Positions 7,901 to 14,109 of a stretch of 21,996 nt of DNA are shown here, in pieces. Source of the DNA: DASZZY01 sp036260395 (GTDB lineage: Bacteria; Actinomycetota; UBA4738; CALAEC01); the NCBI GenBank assembly GCA_036260395.1, contig DASZZY010000116.1, positions 1-21,996 of the forward strand, given 5' to 3'. The notes beneath the pieces were generated by a model that did no database searches, was not told the origin of the DNA, and worked only from the letters and a program-made list of their open reading frames with translations. Made by a program: the position numbers and the translations under genes. How positions within the stretch are numbered: the first letter of the stretch is position 1; every line of letters starts with the position of its first letter.

Positions 7901-8239
7901 ATCGAGGCCCGTCCCGGGCGCAAGCGCGTCAAGCGCCTGTCGCTGCTCTCCGGCGGGGAGCGCGCCCTCACCGCCCTCGCGTTCCTGTTCGCGATCTTCC
8001 GGGCCCGGCCGTCGCCCTTCTACCTGCTGGACGAGGTGGAGGCGGCGCTGGACGACATCAACCTCCACCGGTTCATCGGACTCGTGAGGGGGTTCGCCGA
8101 GACGTCCCAGGTCCTGCTGGTCACCCACCAGAAACGGACCATGGAGGCGGCGGAGGTCCTGTACGGGGTATCAATGGGCAAGGACGGTGCCTCGTCGGTG
8201 ATCTCCCAGCGGATCTCCGAGGCCGTCCCCGGCCGCTAG
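4904..8239 (+). CDS. smc: Chromosome segregation protein SMC
   Basis: SMC is the ATPase of the bacterial condensin that compacts and resolves newly replicated chromosomes, normally with ScpA and ScpB, which are not in this window. The 1111-residue product is slightly short for the family (commonly about 1150-1200). The N-terminal head has Walker A GPNGSGKSNLVDAISWVLGE at 31-50. A long Ala/Glu/Arg-rich coiled coil runs from about 170 to 490. A compact hinge follows at about 500-625 (from AAGLLGELLHVEPGLEKAV). The returning coil leads to the C-terminal head, with ABC signature LSGGE at 1015-1019 and Walker B FYLLDE at 1039-1044. The ATG at 4904 gives the classic short strand before FKSFA. ftsY follows after 12 bases, the usual pairing. 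Confidence 0.97.
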   Translation: MFLRSLQLRGFKSFADKTTLEFAPGLSVIVGPNGSGKSNLVDAISWVLGEQGPRALRGAHMADVIFAGSPGRSGLGMAQVSLVIDNSEGLIPVDLSEIEIARVVYRSGESQYLLGGEPVRLMDIQEMLSDTGIGRGLHTVVGQGQLEDVLTARPEDRRQFIEEAAGIAKHRRRKDRAQRKLAGIEQDLVRLQDVMAELKRQLRPLKQQAEAATKHEELSALAAELAWRLAASRLRALYEERDGRRPGWERGMALRKEADERLAALDAEIASIAGRLVEAEAALEAAERRHAEAAGTRTRAESRLREAVRDEGDARARLAAESGRQGRLFTLEEELRRIEADLAATISALADREAGLAEAERRFAAAERARRESEDAASRAREDAVTRRAEAATLRRMLESAGEERERLRAALDEVVARQRGLADEREALEREIERLDAEETPLADRQAELTKQAERIRTVVGGAEDRERALEGRRQVLEARRKALAETPGRRLLARRAGRAAGLLGELLHVEPGLEKAVAAALGPLADAVVYADHGAAVADASDAAGAALAVSEDAPGGFLLEGERTLLSVVHPDPAASEAARALLRHVYLASDAAEALAKHRRHPGASFVTPDGVLVGPALVRTAPTPSEDELAVRREWVVVERDLNRARKDLGAARGSLDAVRAEAAEVAEALRRIDALITAAAERMAALDAGLAATARERDILEQRVAVVEETVASATAAMQRMPQERDDVPDVPPAPEPPLALRVEVEALRRERRRLAQALAQRRADAEHVRSIDPQQLAAEAERTAGHRERAEAELERAQAALAAAVDAREDASRHAAELRSAEAEANRAWREAAGDLQRLRDRYEDEEQARRDLLRRIDEAERVLREGHGRDPAQAVAELAEDDTLESLQRRSDLVARRLALLGRVNLVAADEYRALQERHDFLQREIDDVKAARRDLRTVVQEVDRKIREIFDAAFRDVAGEFASLFATLFPEGEGKLTLTDPDDLLATGIEIEARPGRKRVKRLSLLSGGERALTALAFLFAIFRARPSPFYLLDEVEAALDDINLHRFIGLVRGFAETSQVLLVTHQKRTMEAAEVLYGVSMGKDGASSVISQRISEAVPGR

Positions 8240-8251
8240 GAGCGGAGGTCG

Positions 8252-9217
8252 TTGGAAGGGATCGCACTCTGGATCGTCCTCGCCGTCGCCCTGGTCGTCC
8301 TGCTCGGCCTGGGGTTCGCCCTGGGCCGCCGCTGGCGGACCCGTCCCCCGGCCGCCGCGCCGCCGCGCCGCGAGGGGCTGGCGGCCTGGCTCCGCGGCCT
8401 GGTGGGGAAGGAGCGGCCCACCGACGAGGACTGGCGGCGGCTGGAGGAGGGGCTGATCCGGGCCGACGCCGGCCCGGCGGTGGCGCGCGACGTCGTGGCC
8501 CGGGTCCGGGAGCGGTGGGAGCCGGGGGGCGATCCGGCGCAGCTGCTGGTCGAGGAGGTCGCCGCCCGGTTCGAGGGCGATCGGCCGTTCCGCCTCCCCA
8601 AGCGCCTGTCGGTCGTCATGGTGGTCGGCGTCAACGGCACCGGGAAGACGACGACGATCGGCAAGCTGGCCCGGTGGCTCGGCCAGCAGGGACGGACGGT
8701 GGCGGTGGCCAACAGCGATACGTTCCGGGCCGCGGCGTCCGAGCAGGTCTCGGTGTGGGCCGAGCGGGCGGGCGCCGAGCTGGTGGCCCAGGCCCGCGGC
8801 GCGGATCCCGGCGCGGTGGCGTTCGACGCCGTAAGCGCCGCCAAGGCGCGCAAGCACGACGTCGTGATCGTCGACACCGCGGGGCGCCTGCACTCCAAGA
8901 AGCCGCTGATGGATGAGCTGGCGAAGGTGCGCCGGGTGCTGGAGAAGGCCGCCGGCCGTCCGCCGGACGAGGTGCTCCTGGTGATCGACGCCACGACGGG
9001 GCAGAACGGGGTGGCCCAGGCCCGGACGTTCACCGGGGCCGTCGACGTCACCGGCCTCGCGCTCACCAAGATGGACGGCACGGCGAAGGGCGGGATCGTC
9101 CTGGCCATCCGCGAGCAGCTCGGCCTGCCCGTCAAGTTCGTGGGGACCGGCGAGCGGATCGAGGACCTCGAGCCCTTCGACCCGAAGACGTTCGCCGAGT
9201 CCCTGGTCCGCGGCTGA
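8252..9217 (+). CDS. ftsY: Signal recognition particle receptor FtsY
   Basis: FtsY is the membrane GTPase that receives ribosome-SRP complexes and pairs with Ffh. The 321-residue protein starts with a hydrophobic segment (residues 3-24, LWIVLAVALVVLLGLGF) followed by an Arg-rich stop-transfer stretch. It is therefore membrane-anchored and lacks the long acidic A domain of E. coli FtsY. The NG domain carries G1 GVNGTGKTTTIGKLA (126-140), DTFRAAASEQ (156-165), DTAGRLHSKK (208-217), TKMDGTAKGG (272-281) and GTGERIEDLEPFDP (298-311). The start is probably the TTG at 8252, preceded by GGAGG at 8244-8248, because it includes the whole membrane segment. It is probably cotranscribed with smc. Confidence 0.95.
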   Translation: MEGIALWIVLAVALVVLLGLGFALGRRWRTRPPAAAPPRREGLAAWLRGLVGKERPTDEDWRRLEEGLIRADAGPAVARDVVARVRERWEPGGDPAQLLVEEVAARFEGDRPFRLPKRLSVVMVVGVNGTGKTTTIGKLARWLGQQGRTVAVANSDTFRAAASEQVSVWAERAGAELVAQARGADPGAVAFDAVSAAKARKHDVVIVDTAGRLHSKKPLMDELAKVRRVLEKAAGRPPDEVLLVIDATTGQNGVAQARTFTGAVDVTGLALTKMDGTAKGGIVLAIREQLGLPVKFVGTGERIEDLEPFDPKTFAESLVRG

Positions 9218-9416
9218 CATGCGGAGGGAGCGCATCGGTTCGCTGCGCCGGCTCCGGACCGCCGCCACGAGGCGCCGGGCTCGGCGAGCACTGGACGCGA
9301 GCTTCGGCGCGTGAAGTAGCCGGTCCTTCGACGGCATGGAGTACGTCGACCGGCTTCGCTCCGGAGCCAGGCAGAACCGCGCCGCCGACGGCTAAGAGCT
9401 TTTCCCAGAGCGGCGG
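9218..9416. other. Convergent intergenic gap between ftsY and the lipoprotein gene
   Basis: This 199-base gap lies between two converging genes. It contains an imperfect hairpin from AGCCGGTC at 9318-9325 and GACCGGCT at 9348-9355 (22-base loop), the 10-base palindrome GCTCCGGAGC at 9358-9367, and the pair GCCGCCG (9381-9387) and CGGCGGC (9411-9417, the last base falling in the lipoprotein stop codon). These may act as bidirectional terminators, but none has a T-run in the right place. No RNA gene or convincing open frame is seen; a 31-codon Arg-rich frame at 9219-9314 looks incidental. Confidence 0.4.
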
Positions 9417-10256
9417 CTAGGGCTTCACCGGGTCCAGGGCGGCGGTGGCCCGGACCGTTCCCTCGCCGTAGCGCTCGTCGAGCGCGCGGCGGTCGTCCTC
9501 GTCGAGCGTCACGACGTGAATCTCGACGACATTGTCGACGACGTCCACGCCGGAGGTCAGGAGCTGTAGCCCGATCTCCTCGGCGGCGAGGCCGTTCTGG
9601 ATGGCGCGGAGCTCCCGGTAGGTCCGCTCGTGGAGGGCGATGCACAGCGGCCCGCCCCACAGCTCCCGGAGCTCCGCCTCGTGGCGCTCGAGGTCGCCGG
9701 TGAACGCCGCCGTCAGGATGACCTGGAGGGCGTCCGGCGGCGCGTCCGGGTTCGGCTCCGCCAGGTAGTCGATCCACACCCCGGCGAAGTCGGGCTCCCG
9801 CTGCGCGGCGCGCTGGGCGGCGACGAGGTCCTCCTCGGACGACCGAGCCGGGTCGGGCCACGGCCAGCCGCCCTCCGGGTCCGGGCACGGGGCCTCGATC
9901 GGATCGTCGTCGAACGGCTCCTGGCCTTGGCGGGGCGGTCCGACGTCCGAGACGCTGAACGCCTCGCCGTCGTATGACCCCACGACGTGGTACTCGCCCC
10001 ACGTCGTCCCCGAGAGGCGCTCCTCGCCCTCCACGGCCCCCCAATCCCAGTTGGCGACGGCGACGTCGCCGCACTGTGGAGGGAGCGACTCGGCGATGAA
10101 CCCCAGGCACAGCATGGGGTCGTGCTGCTTGCTCTCGAGGACCACCGCCGTCGCCTCGTAGAGCCGCTCGCCCTCGGGCGGGTCCGAGGGCGCCGCGTGC
10201 GGGGCGGTTCCGCAGGCGGCGAGCACGAGGAGCGCGACGGGCGTGAGGCGGTGCAT
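9417..10256 (-). CDS. Putative lipoprotein of unknown function
   Basis: The product is 279 residues. Residues 1-15 form a lipoprotein signal peptide: MHRL, a hydrophobic run, then the lipobox LAAC with C15 as the predicted lipidated cysteine. It should sit on the outer face of the membrane. The N-terminal domain contains MLCLGF and SLPPQCGD (C50 and C62, possibly a disulfide) followed by NWDW and TWGEYHVVGSYDGE, which look like a small beta domain. A Pro/Asp-rich linker leads to an alpha/beta C-terminal domain ending in a GVDVVDNVVEIHVV strand and YGEGTVRATAAL. The two-domain pattern looks familiar from conserved actinobacterial lipoproteins, but I cannot give it a function. It sits between ftsY and ffh, where Mycobacterium has amt-glnB-glnD (from memory), and is divergent from ffh. 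Confidence 0.85.
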   Translation of the reverse strand: MHRLTPVALLVLAACGTAPHAAPSDPPEGERLYEATAVVLESKQHDPMLCLGFIAESLPPQCGDVAVANWDWGAVEGEERLSGTTWGEYHVVGSYDGEAFSVSDVGPPRQGQEPFDDDPIEAPCPDPEGGWPWPDPARSSEEDLVAAQRAAQREPDFAGVWIDYLAEPNPDAPPDALQVILTAAFTGDLERHEAELRELWGGPLCIALHERTYRELRAIQNGLAAEEIGLQLLTSGVDVVDNVVEIHVVTLDEDDRRALDERYGEGTVRATAALDPVKP

Positions 10257-10263
10257 GGCCGTT

Positions 10264-10280
10264 GGACGGTATCACCGTCC
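10264..10280. promoter_or_regulatory. Perfect 7-base inverted repeat, possible operator
   Basis: GGACGGT, a three-base spacer, then ACCGTCC form a perfect palindrome in the 63-base gap between the divergent lipoprotein and ffh genes. It overlaps the likely -10 of the lipoprotein gene and lies upstream of the ffh -10. That position suits a repressor or activator site, though a short GC palindrome can arise by chance in GC-rich DNA. Confidence 0.35.
10266..10271 (-). promoter_or_regulatory. Possible -10 element for the lipoprotein gene
   Basis: On the minus strand this reads TACCGT, fitting TANNNT, and ends nine bases before the ATG at 10256. The spacing is compatible with a leaderless or near-leaderless transcript. 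It lies within the palindrome at 10264-10280. Confidence 0.3.
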
Positions 10281-10305
10281 CCAGGGGTTCCCGCCCGGCC
10301 GTCGC

Positions 10306-10311
10306 TACACT
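10306..10311 (+). promoter_or_regulatory. -10 element for ffh (leaderless)
   Basis: TACACT matches the TANNNT consensus well and ends eight bases before the ffh ATG. No Shine-Dalgarno sequence lies between them, so transcription probably starts at the initiation codon. It opens the ffh-rpsP-khpA-rimM operon. Confidence 0.55.
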
Positions 10312-10319
10312 AGGTCGCG

Positions 10320-11660
10320 ATGTTCGACCAGCTCACCGAGCGCTTCGGCGCGGTCTTCAAGAAGCTCCGGTCGCGGGGCAAGCTCCACCCCAAGCAGGTG
10401 GACAACGCCCTGGGCGACATCCGCACGGCGCTGCTGGACGCCGACGTGGCCGTCGACGTGGCCGACGACTTCCTGAGCCGGGTCCGGGCCCGCGCGCTTT
10501 CCGAGGAGGTCATGAAGAGCCTCACCCCGGCTCAGCAGGTCGTGAAGGTCGTCCGCGACGAGCTCACCGCGACGCTCGGCGGGGAGCACCGGGCGTTCAC
10601 GCTGCCCCAGGGCAAGACCGCGGTCGTGATGATGGCCGGCGTCCAGGGCTCCGGGAAGACCACCACCGTCGCGAAGCTCGCGCTCCACCTGAAGGAGAAG
10701 GGACGCCAGCCGCTGCTGGCGGCTGCGGACCTCCAGCGGCCGGCGGCCGTGGAGCAGCTGTTCACGCTCGGCGGGGAGATCGGGGTCCCGGTGGTCTCCG
10801 ACGGCCGCGACGCCACCCGGGTGGCCAAGTCGGCGCTCAAGCAGGCCCAGCGACAGGGCCACGACGTGCTGATCGTCGACACCGCCGGGCGGCTCCACGT
10901 CGACGCGGAGATGATGCGCGAGGCCCGTCGCGTCCGCGACACGCTGAAGCCCGACCACGTGCTCATGGCCGCCGACGCCACGTTCGGGCAGGACGCCGTG
11001 GTCCAGGCCCGGGCGTTCATGCGCGAGGTCGACCTGACCGGCTTCATCTTGACGAAGATCGACGGCGACGCCCGGGGCGGCGCGGCGCTGTCGGTGACCC
11101 AGGCGACCGGCCGCCCGGTGTACTTCGCGGGGACCGGCGAGCGCGCCGCCGATCTCGAGCCGTTCCACCCCGACCGGATGGCGTCGCGGATCCTCGGGAT
11201 GGGAGACATGCTGTCGCTGGTGGAGAAGGCCGAGCGGGAGCTCGACCAGGAGAAGGCCCGCGAGTCGGCGGAGCGCCTGCTCGAGGCCCGCTTCACGCTC
11301 GAGGACTTCCTGACCCAGCTCCGCGAGGTGAAGAAGCTGGGGCCGCTCCAGGATCTCGTGGCGATGCTCCCCGGCGTGCCGGGGGCGGCCGGCCTGAAGG
11401 ACCTCGAGGTCGACGACCGCGAGCTCGTCCAGGCCGAGGCCATCATCTCCTCGATGACCCGCGAGGAGCGAGGCAACCCCGCTATCATCGGTGGCAGCCG
11501 CCGGTCCCGCATCGCCCGGGGGAGCGGCACCACCGTGGCCGACGTCAATGGCCTGCTGAAGCAGTTCAACGAGATGCGGAAGATGATGAAGCGCTTCTCC
11601 GGCGGGAAGATGCGCGGCATGCCGAAGATCCCCGGCCTGCCTGGCCTGCCGGGGAGGTAG
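10320..11660 (+). CDS. ffh: Signal recognition particle protein Ffh (SRP54)
   Basis: Ffh binds 4.5S RNA and signal sequences of nascent membrane proteins, then docks with FtsY through paired GTPase domains. The 446-residue protein has an N domain (1-95). Its G domain carries GVQGSGKTTTVAKLA (107-121), DLQRPAAVEQL (137-147), DTAGRLHVDAEMM (187-199), TKIDGDARGGAAL (245-257) and GTGER (271-275). A C-terminal M domain runs from about 300 and includes the RNA-binding helix-turn-helix SRRSRIARGSGTTVADVN (393-410) and a Met-rich segment (FNEMRKMMK). The last residues are a short PGLPGLPG tail. The ATG at 10320 gives the standard MFDQLTERF start. rpsP follows eight bases after the stop. Confidence 0.97.
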   Translation: MFDQLTERFGAVFKKLRSRGKLHPKQVDNALGDIRTALLDADVAVDVADDFLSRVRARALSEEVMKSLTPAQQVVKVVRDELTATLGGEHRAFTLPQGKTAVVMMAGVQGSGKTTTVAKLALHLKEKGRQPLLAAADLQRPAAVEQLFTLGGEIGVPVVSDGRDATRVAKSALKQAQRQGHDVLIVDTAGRLHVDAEMMREARRVRDTLKPDHVLMAADATFGQDAVVQARAFMREVDLTGFILTKIDGDARGGAALSVTQATGRPVYFAGTGERAADLEPFHPDRMASRILGMGDMLSLVEKAERELDQEKARESAERLLEARFTLEDFLTQLREVKKLGPLQDLVAMLPGVPGAAGLKDLEVDDRELVQAEAIISSMTREERGNPAIIGGSRRSRIARGSGTTVADVNGLLKQFNEMRKMMKRFSGGKMRGMPKIPGLPGLPGR

Positions 11661-11668
11661 GAGGAGCG

Positions 11669-12076
11669 ATGGTCAAGATCAGGCTCATGCGCATGGGCGC
11701 CAAGAAGCGGCCGTTCTACCGCGTCGTGGTGGCGGACTCGCGCAGCCCGCGCGACGGTCGGTTCATCGAGAACATCGGCAAGTACCACCCGCTGGCCCAC
11801 CCGTCCCTCATCGAGATCGACGAGGAGCGCGCCCTGCACTGGCTCCGCAGCGGCGCCCAGCCGTCCCAGCCGGTCCGGGTCCTGCTGGAGAAGACCGGGA
11901 TCTGGGCCCGCCACACTGGCCAGGCGCCTCCCCCGGCGGAGCCGCCCGGCGCGCCGGGGGCCGAGCGGCCGCCCGCCACGGCGGCTCGCGAGGCGGGGAT
12001 GGAGGCCGAACCCGCGCCGGCCGGCGGGACCGCCGCCCCGGAAGGCGAGGCCGAGGCCCCTTCGGACCAGGCGTGA
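11669..12076 (+). CDS. rpsP: 30S ribosomal protein S16 with an Ala/Pro/Glu-rich C-terminal extension
   Basis: S16 is an early-assembly protein of the small subunit. The 135-residue product has a normal S16 core at residues 1 to about 80: VKIRLMRMGAKKRPFYRVVVADSR, then GRFIENIGKYHP, then LHWLRSGAQPS. A further 55 residues are Ala/Pro/Gly/Glu-rich with no predicted fold. Tails of this kind occur on S16 in other actinobacteria. The ATG start has a strong GGAGGAG ribosome-binding site directly upstream. The stop overlaps the KH-protein start (GTGA), the normal rpsP-khpA-rimM order. Confidence 0.96.
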   Translation: MVKIRLMRMGAKKRPFYRVVVADSRSPRDGRFIENIGKYHPLAHPSLIEIDEERALHWLRSGAQPSQPVRVLLEKTGIWARHTGQAPPPAEPPGAPGAERPPATAAREAGMEAEPAPAGGTAAPEGEAEAPSDQA

Positions 12077-12303
12077 AGGAGGTCCTGGAGTACATCGCCC
12101 GGGCGCTGGTCGACGACCCGGACGCGGTGGAGGTGACCGCCGTGGAGGGCGAGCGCTCGCTGATCCTCCAGCTCCGTGTGGCTCCGGAGGACATGGGGAA
12201 GGTCATCGGGAAGAAGGGCCGGATCGCCCGGGCCATCCGCTCGCTGGTCCGGGCGGCGGCCTCCCGTCAGGGGATCAGCACCCTGGTCGAGATCGTGGAG
12301 TGA
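12073..12303 (+). CDS. khpA: KhpA-type KH-domain RNA-binding protein
   Basis: This is a single KH domain of 76 residues, the full length of the KhpA family (formerly YlqC). It carries the nucleic-acid-binding GxxG loop as G46-K-K-G49 within GKVIGKKGRIARAI. KhpA with its partner KhpB binds many transcripts and affects growth and division in some Gram-positive bacteria. The RNA targets here cannot be read from sequence. The GTG start overlaps the rpsP stop, and its own stop overlaps the GTG of rimM, so the three are probably translationally coupled. Confidence 0.95.
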   Translation: MKEVLEYIARALVDDPDAVEVTAVEGERSLILQLRVAPEDMGKVIGKKGRIARAIRSLVRAAASRQGISTLVEIVE

Positions 12304-12809
12304 GCCGCGAGGACCTGGCCGTGGGCCGCGTGGCCCGGGCCCACGGCATCCGGGGGGAGGTCTCCGTGGAGTCGCTCTCGGAGGTCGAGGGCCGCTACGC
12401 CCCGGGCTCGGTCCTCCGGCTCGACGACGGCCGTGTGCTGACCGTGACATCCGTGCGGACGCACGGGCACCGGCTCCTGGTTCGGTTCGAGGAGGTCGTC
12501 GATCGGACCGCGGCCGAGGCCCTTCGGGGACAGGTCCTGCTGGTGGCCGCCGCGGACGTGCCCCCGATCGAGGAGGAAGGCCGGTTCTGGGTCCACGAGG
12601 TGGTGGGCCTGGAGGCCGTGACCGAGGAGGGCCGCTCGCTGGGACGGATCCGCGACGTCCTCCACAATCCGGCCAACGACCTCTGGGTGGCAGAGGGCGC
12701 GTCCGGAGAGGCCCTGATCCCCGCGGTCCGGGACGTCGTCGTGGCCGTGGACCGCGCCGCCGGCCGCGTCGTGGTCCGGGAGCTGCCCGGGCTGTTCCCC
12801 GAGGGCTGA
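12300..12809 (+). CDS. rimM: Ribosome maturation factor RimM
   Basis: RimM assists folding of the 3' (head) domain of 16S rRNA during 30S assembly, contacting S19. The 169-residue protein has the expected two domains. The N-terminal beta-barrel starts with VGRVARAHGIRGEV (8-21). A PRC-barrel domain begins at about residue 97 (FWVHEVVGLEA) and includes GRIRDVLHNPANDLWVA and a LIPAVRDVVVAVD block. The start is the GTG overlapping the khpA stop. In many bacteria trmD follows directly; here 204 bases intervene, with a new -10 for trmD and a small minus-strand frame. Confidence 0.95.
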   Translation: MSREDLAVGRVARAHGIRGEVSVESLSEVEGRYAPGSVLRLDDGRVLTVTSVRTHGHRLLVRFEEVVDRTAAEALRGQVLLVAAADVPPIEEEGRFWVHEVVGLEAVTEEGRSLGRIRDVLHNPANDLWVAEGASGEALIPAVRDVVVAVDRAAGRVVVRELPGLFPEG

Positions 12810-12810
12810 C

Positions 12811-12981
12811 TCACCGGGGACAGGCGCCGCCGACGTTGACGCGGGCCCGCCCGAGCACCTTCGACGTGACGCCCACCGCGGTCTGCCGTCCGGCGAAGGA
12901 CAGCACCGGCGCGGCCGGCGTCGCGGTCCACGGCAGCTCGCCGATCCCAGGGCGGCCGCCACGGCCACCGCGGCGGCCCAT
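12811..12981 (-). CDS. Small hypothetical protein, or remnant of a longer gene
   Basis: A 56-residue frame runs from ATG at 12981 to TGA at 12811-12813, ending two bases after the convergent rimM stop. I recognise no family. The first dozen residues are Gly/Arg-rich and poorly protein-like. From about residue 15 (GELPWTATPAAPVLSFAG, then TAVGVTSKVLGRARVNV) composition looks like a genuine beta-rich protein. By hand, A/T bases in that part fall almost entirely at codon positions 1 and 2, the pattern of real genes here. A second minus-strand frame just upstream reads as a hydrophobic signal-like segment (WAAAVAVAAALGSASC), so this may be a frameshifted exported protein. No promoter or ribosome-binding site is evident. 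Confidence 0.4.
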   Translation of the reverse strand: MGRRGGRGGRPGIGELPWTATPAAPVLSFAGRQTAVGVTSKVLGRARVNVGGACPR

Positions 12982-12998
12982 CGCCCCCGGCGTCCCGC

Positions 12999-13007
12999 TG
13001 CTAGCCT
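12999..13007 (+). promoter_or_regulatory. Extended -10 element for trmD (leaderless)
   Basis: TGCTAGCCT is an extended TGN plus TANNNT hexamer ending six bases before the GTG of trmD. There is no Shine-Dalgarno sequence. It separates the trmD operon from the ffh-rimM operon. Confidence 0.55.
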
Positions 13008-13013
13008 CACCCC

Positions 13014-13682
13014 GTGCGGGTCGACATCCTCACGATCTTCCCCGGTATCTTCGAGGGACCCCTCCGCGAGAGCCTGCTGGGGAAGGCCATCGCCGCCGGC
13101 GTCCTCGACGTCCGGGTCCACGACATCCGGGACCACGCCACCGACCGGCACCGCCAGGTCGACGACGAGCCGTTCGGCGGGGGGCCCGGCATGGTCATGA
13201 AGCCGGAGCCCATCTTCAACGCCGTGGAGTCGCTCGGCCATGGCCACCGCCGGACGGTGCTGCTGTCCCCAGCCGGCCGGCGCCTCGACCAGCGGCTGGT
13301 CCGCGAGCTGGCCGGGGAGCCCTGGCTGGTGCTGGTCTGCGGCCGGTACGAGGGCGTCGACGAGCGGGTCGCCTCGGGCCTCCCGGCCGAGGAGGTCTCG
13401 ATCGGCGACTACGTGCTGTCGGGGGGCGAGGTGCCCGCCCTCGTCGTCCTCGAGGCGGTGACCCGGCTGGTCCCCGGCGTCGTTGGGACCGAGGAATCGC
13501 TGGCCGCGGAATCGTTCGAGGACGGCGTGCTCGATCACCCGCAGTACACCAGGCCGCGGGAGTTCCGAGGGCTGGCCGTCCCCGACGCGCTGCTGTCCGG
13601 CGACCACGCCAGGATCGCGGAGTGGAGGCGCCGGGCCGCGCTCGAGAAGACGGAGCGGAACCGACCCGACCTGCTAACATAG
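13014..13682 (+). CDS. trmD: tRNA (guanine(37)-N(1))-methyltransferase TrmD
   Basis: TrmD methylates N1 of G37 next to the anticodon, preventing +1 frameshifting. The 222-residue protein starts MRVDILTIFPGIF. It has the conserved DDEPFGGGPGMVMKPEP block (50-66). The trefoil-knot SAM pocket is LLSPAGRRLDQ (83-93), CGRYEGVDERV (109-119) and SIGDYVLSGGE (129-139). The C-terminal domain includes LDHPQYTRP (173-181) and the terminal arginine-rich helix. The GTG at 13014 is fixed by the conserved N-terminus. It begins an operon with rplS 27 bases downstream; an extra -10 for rplS lies at the 3' end of the gene. Confidence 0.97.
   Translation: MRVDILTIFPGIFEGPLRESLLGKAIAAGVLDVRVHDIRDHATDRHRQVDDEPFGGGPGMVMKPEPIFNAVESLGHGHRRTVLLSPAGRRLDQRLVRELAGEPWLVLVCGRYEGVDERVASGLPAEEVSIGDYVLSGGEVPALVVLEAVTRLVPGVVGTEESLAAESFEDGVLDHPQYTRPREFRGLAVPDALLSGDHARIAEWRRRAALEKTERNRPDLLT
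13672..13680 (+). promoter_or_regulatory. Possible internal extended -10 element for rplS
   Basis: TGCTAACAT lies over the last codons and stop of trmD. Transcription from it would give a leader of about 20-25 bases that includes GGAG at 13701-13704, five bases before the rplS GTG. It could give the ribosomal protein gene a higher level than trmD. Part of the match is fixed by coding sequence, so confidence is limited. Confidence 0.35.
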
Positions 13683-13709
13683 GCCACCGCCCCGACCCCT
13701 GGAGCTCGA

Positions 13710-14108
13710 GTGAACAAGGTCGATCCCGTCGAGAGAACGCGCCTGCGCGACGACGTCCCGGAGTTCCGGGCCGGTGACACCGTCAAGGTGCACGTCCGCG
13801 TGACGGAGGCTGGCCGGGAGCGGATCCAGGTCTTCCAGGGCGTCGTCATCCGGCGCAAGGGCGGCGGCCTCCGCGAGACGTTCACCGTCCGCAAGATCTC
13901 GTTCGGCGTCGGGGTCGAGCGCACGTTCCCGGTCCACTCGCCGCAGATCGCCCGGATCGAGGTCGTCAGCCGGGGCGACGTGCGCCGGGCCAAGCTGTAT
14001 TACCTCCGCGAGCGTCGAGGGAAGCGAGCCAGGATCAAGGAGCTCCGCCTGGCACCCCCGGGCGCGGGGGCCACCACCGAGCGTCAGGCGCCCCAGGGCG
14101 AGGAGTAG
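13710..14108 (+). CDS. rplS: 50S ribosomal protein L19
   Basis: L19 sits at the 30S-50S interface. The 132-residue product has the L19 core: FRAGDTVKVHVRVTE, RIQVFQGVVIRRKGGG, ETFTVRKISFGVGVERTFPVHSPQIARIEV and RRAKLYYLRERRGKRARIKE. An extra tail of about 20 residues, rich in Ala, Pro, Glu and Gln, follows. The GTG start is supported by GGAG five bases upstream. It lies between trmD and lepB, one base from the latter, as in other actinobacteria. Confidence 0.97.
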   Translation: MNKVDPVERTRLRDDVPEFRAGDTVKVHVRVTEAGRERIQVFQGVVIRRKGGGLRETFTVRKISFGVGVERTFPVHSPQIARIEVVSRGDVRRAKLYYLRERRGKRARIKELRLAPPGAGATTERQAPQGEE

Positions 14109-14109
14109 C

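Noticed and set aside
6020..8128. A 702-codon minus-strand frame antisense to smc, and similar long frames opposite ffh, dprA and xerC
   Set aside because: Stops are rare in shadow frames of GC-rich genes. The translations are low-complexity, and the plus-strand genes carry full family motifs.
9219..9314. A 31-codon plus-strand frame after ftsY
   Set aside because: It is very Arg-rich, has no clear ribosome-binding site, lies in a convergent gap with several short palindromes, and has no recognisable similarity.
11630..11654. CCCCGGC/GCCGGGG inverted repeat at the end of ffh
   Set aside because: It follows from the codons for the repeated PGLPGLPG tail and lies inside the coding sequence, before the rpsP ribosome-binding site. 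A regulatory role cannot be separated from coding constraint.
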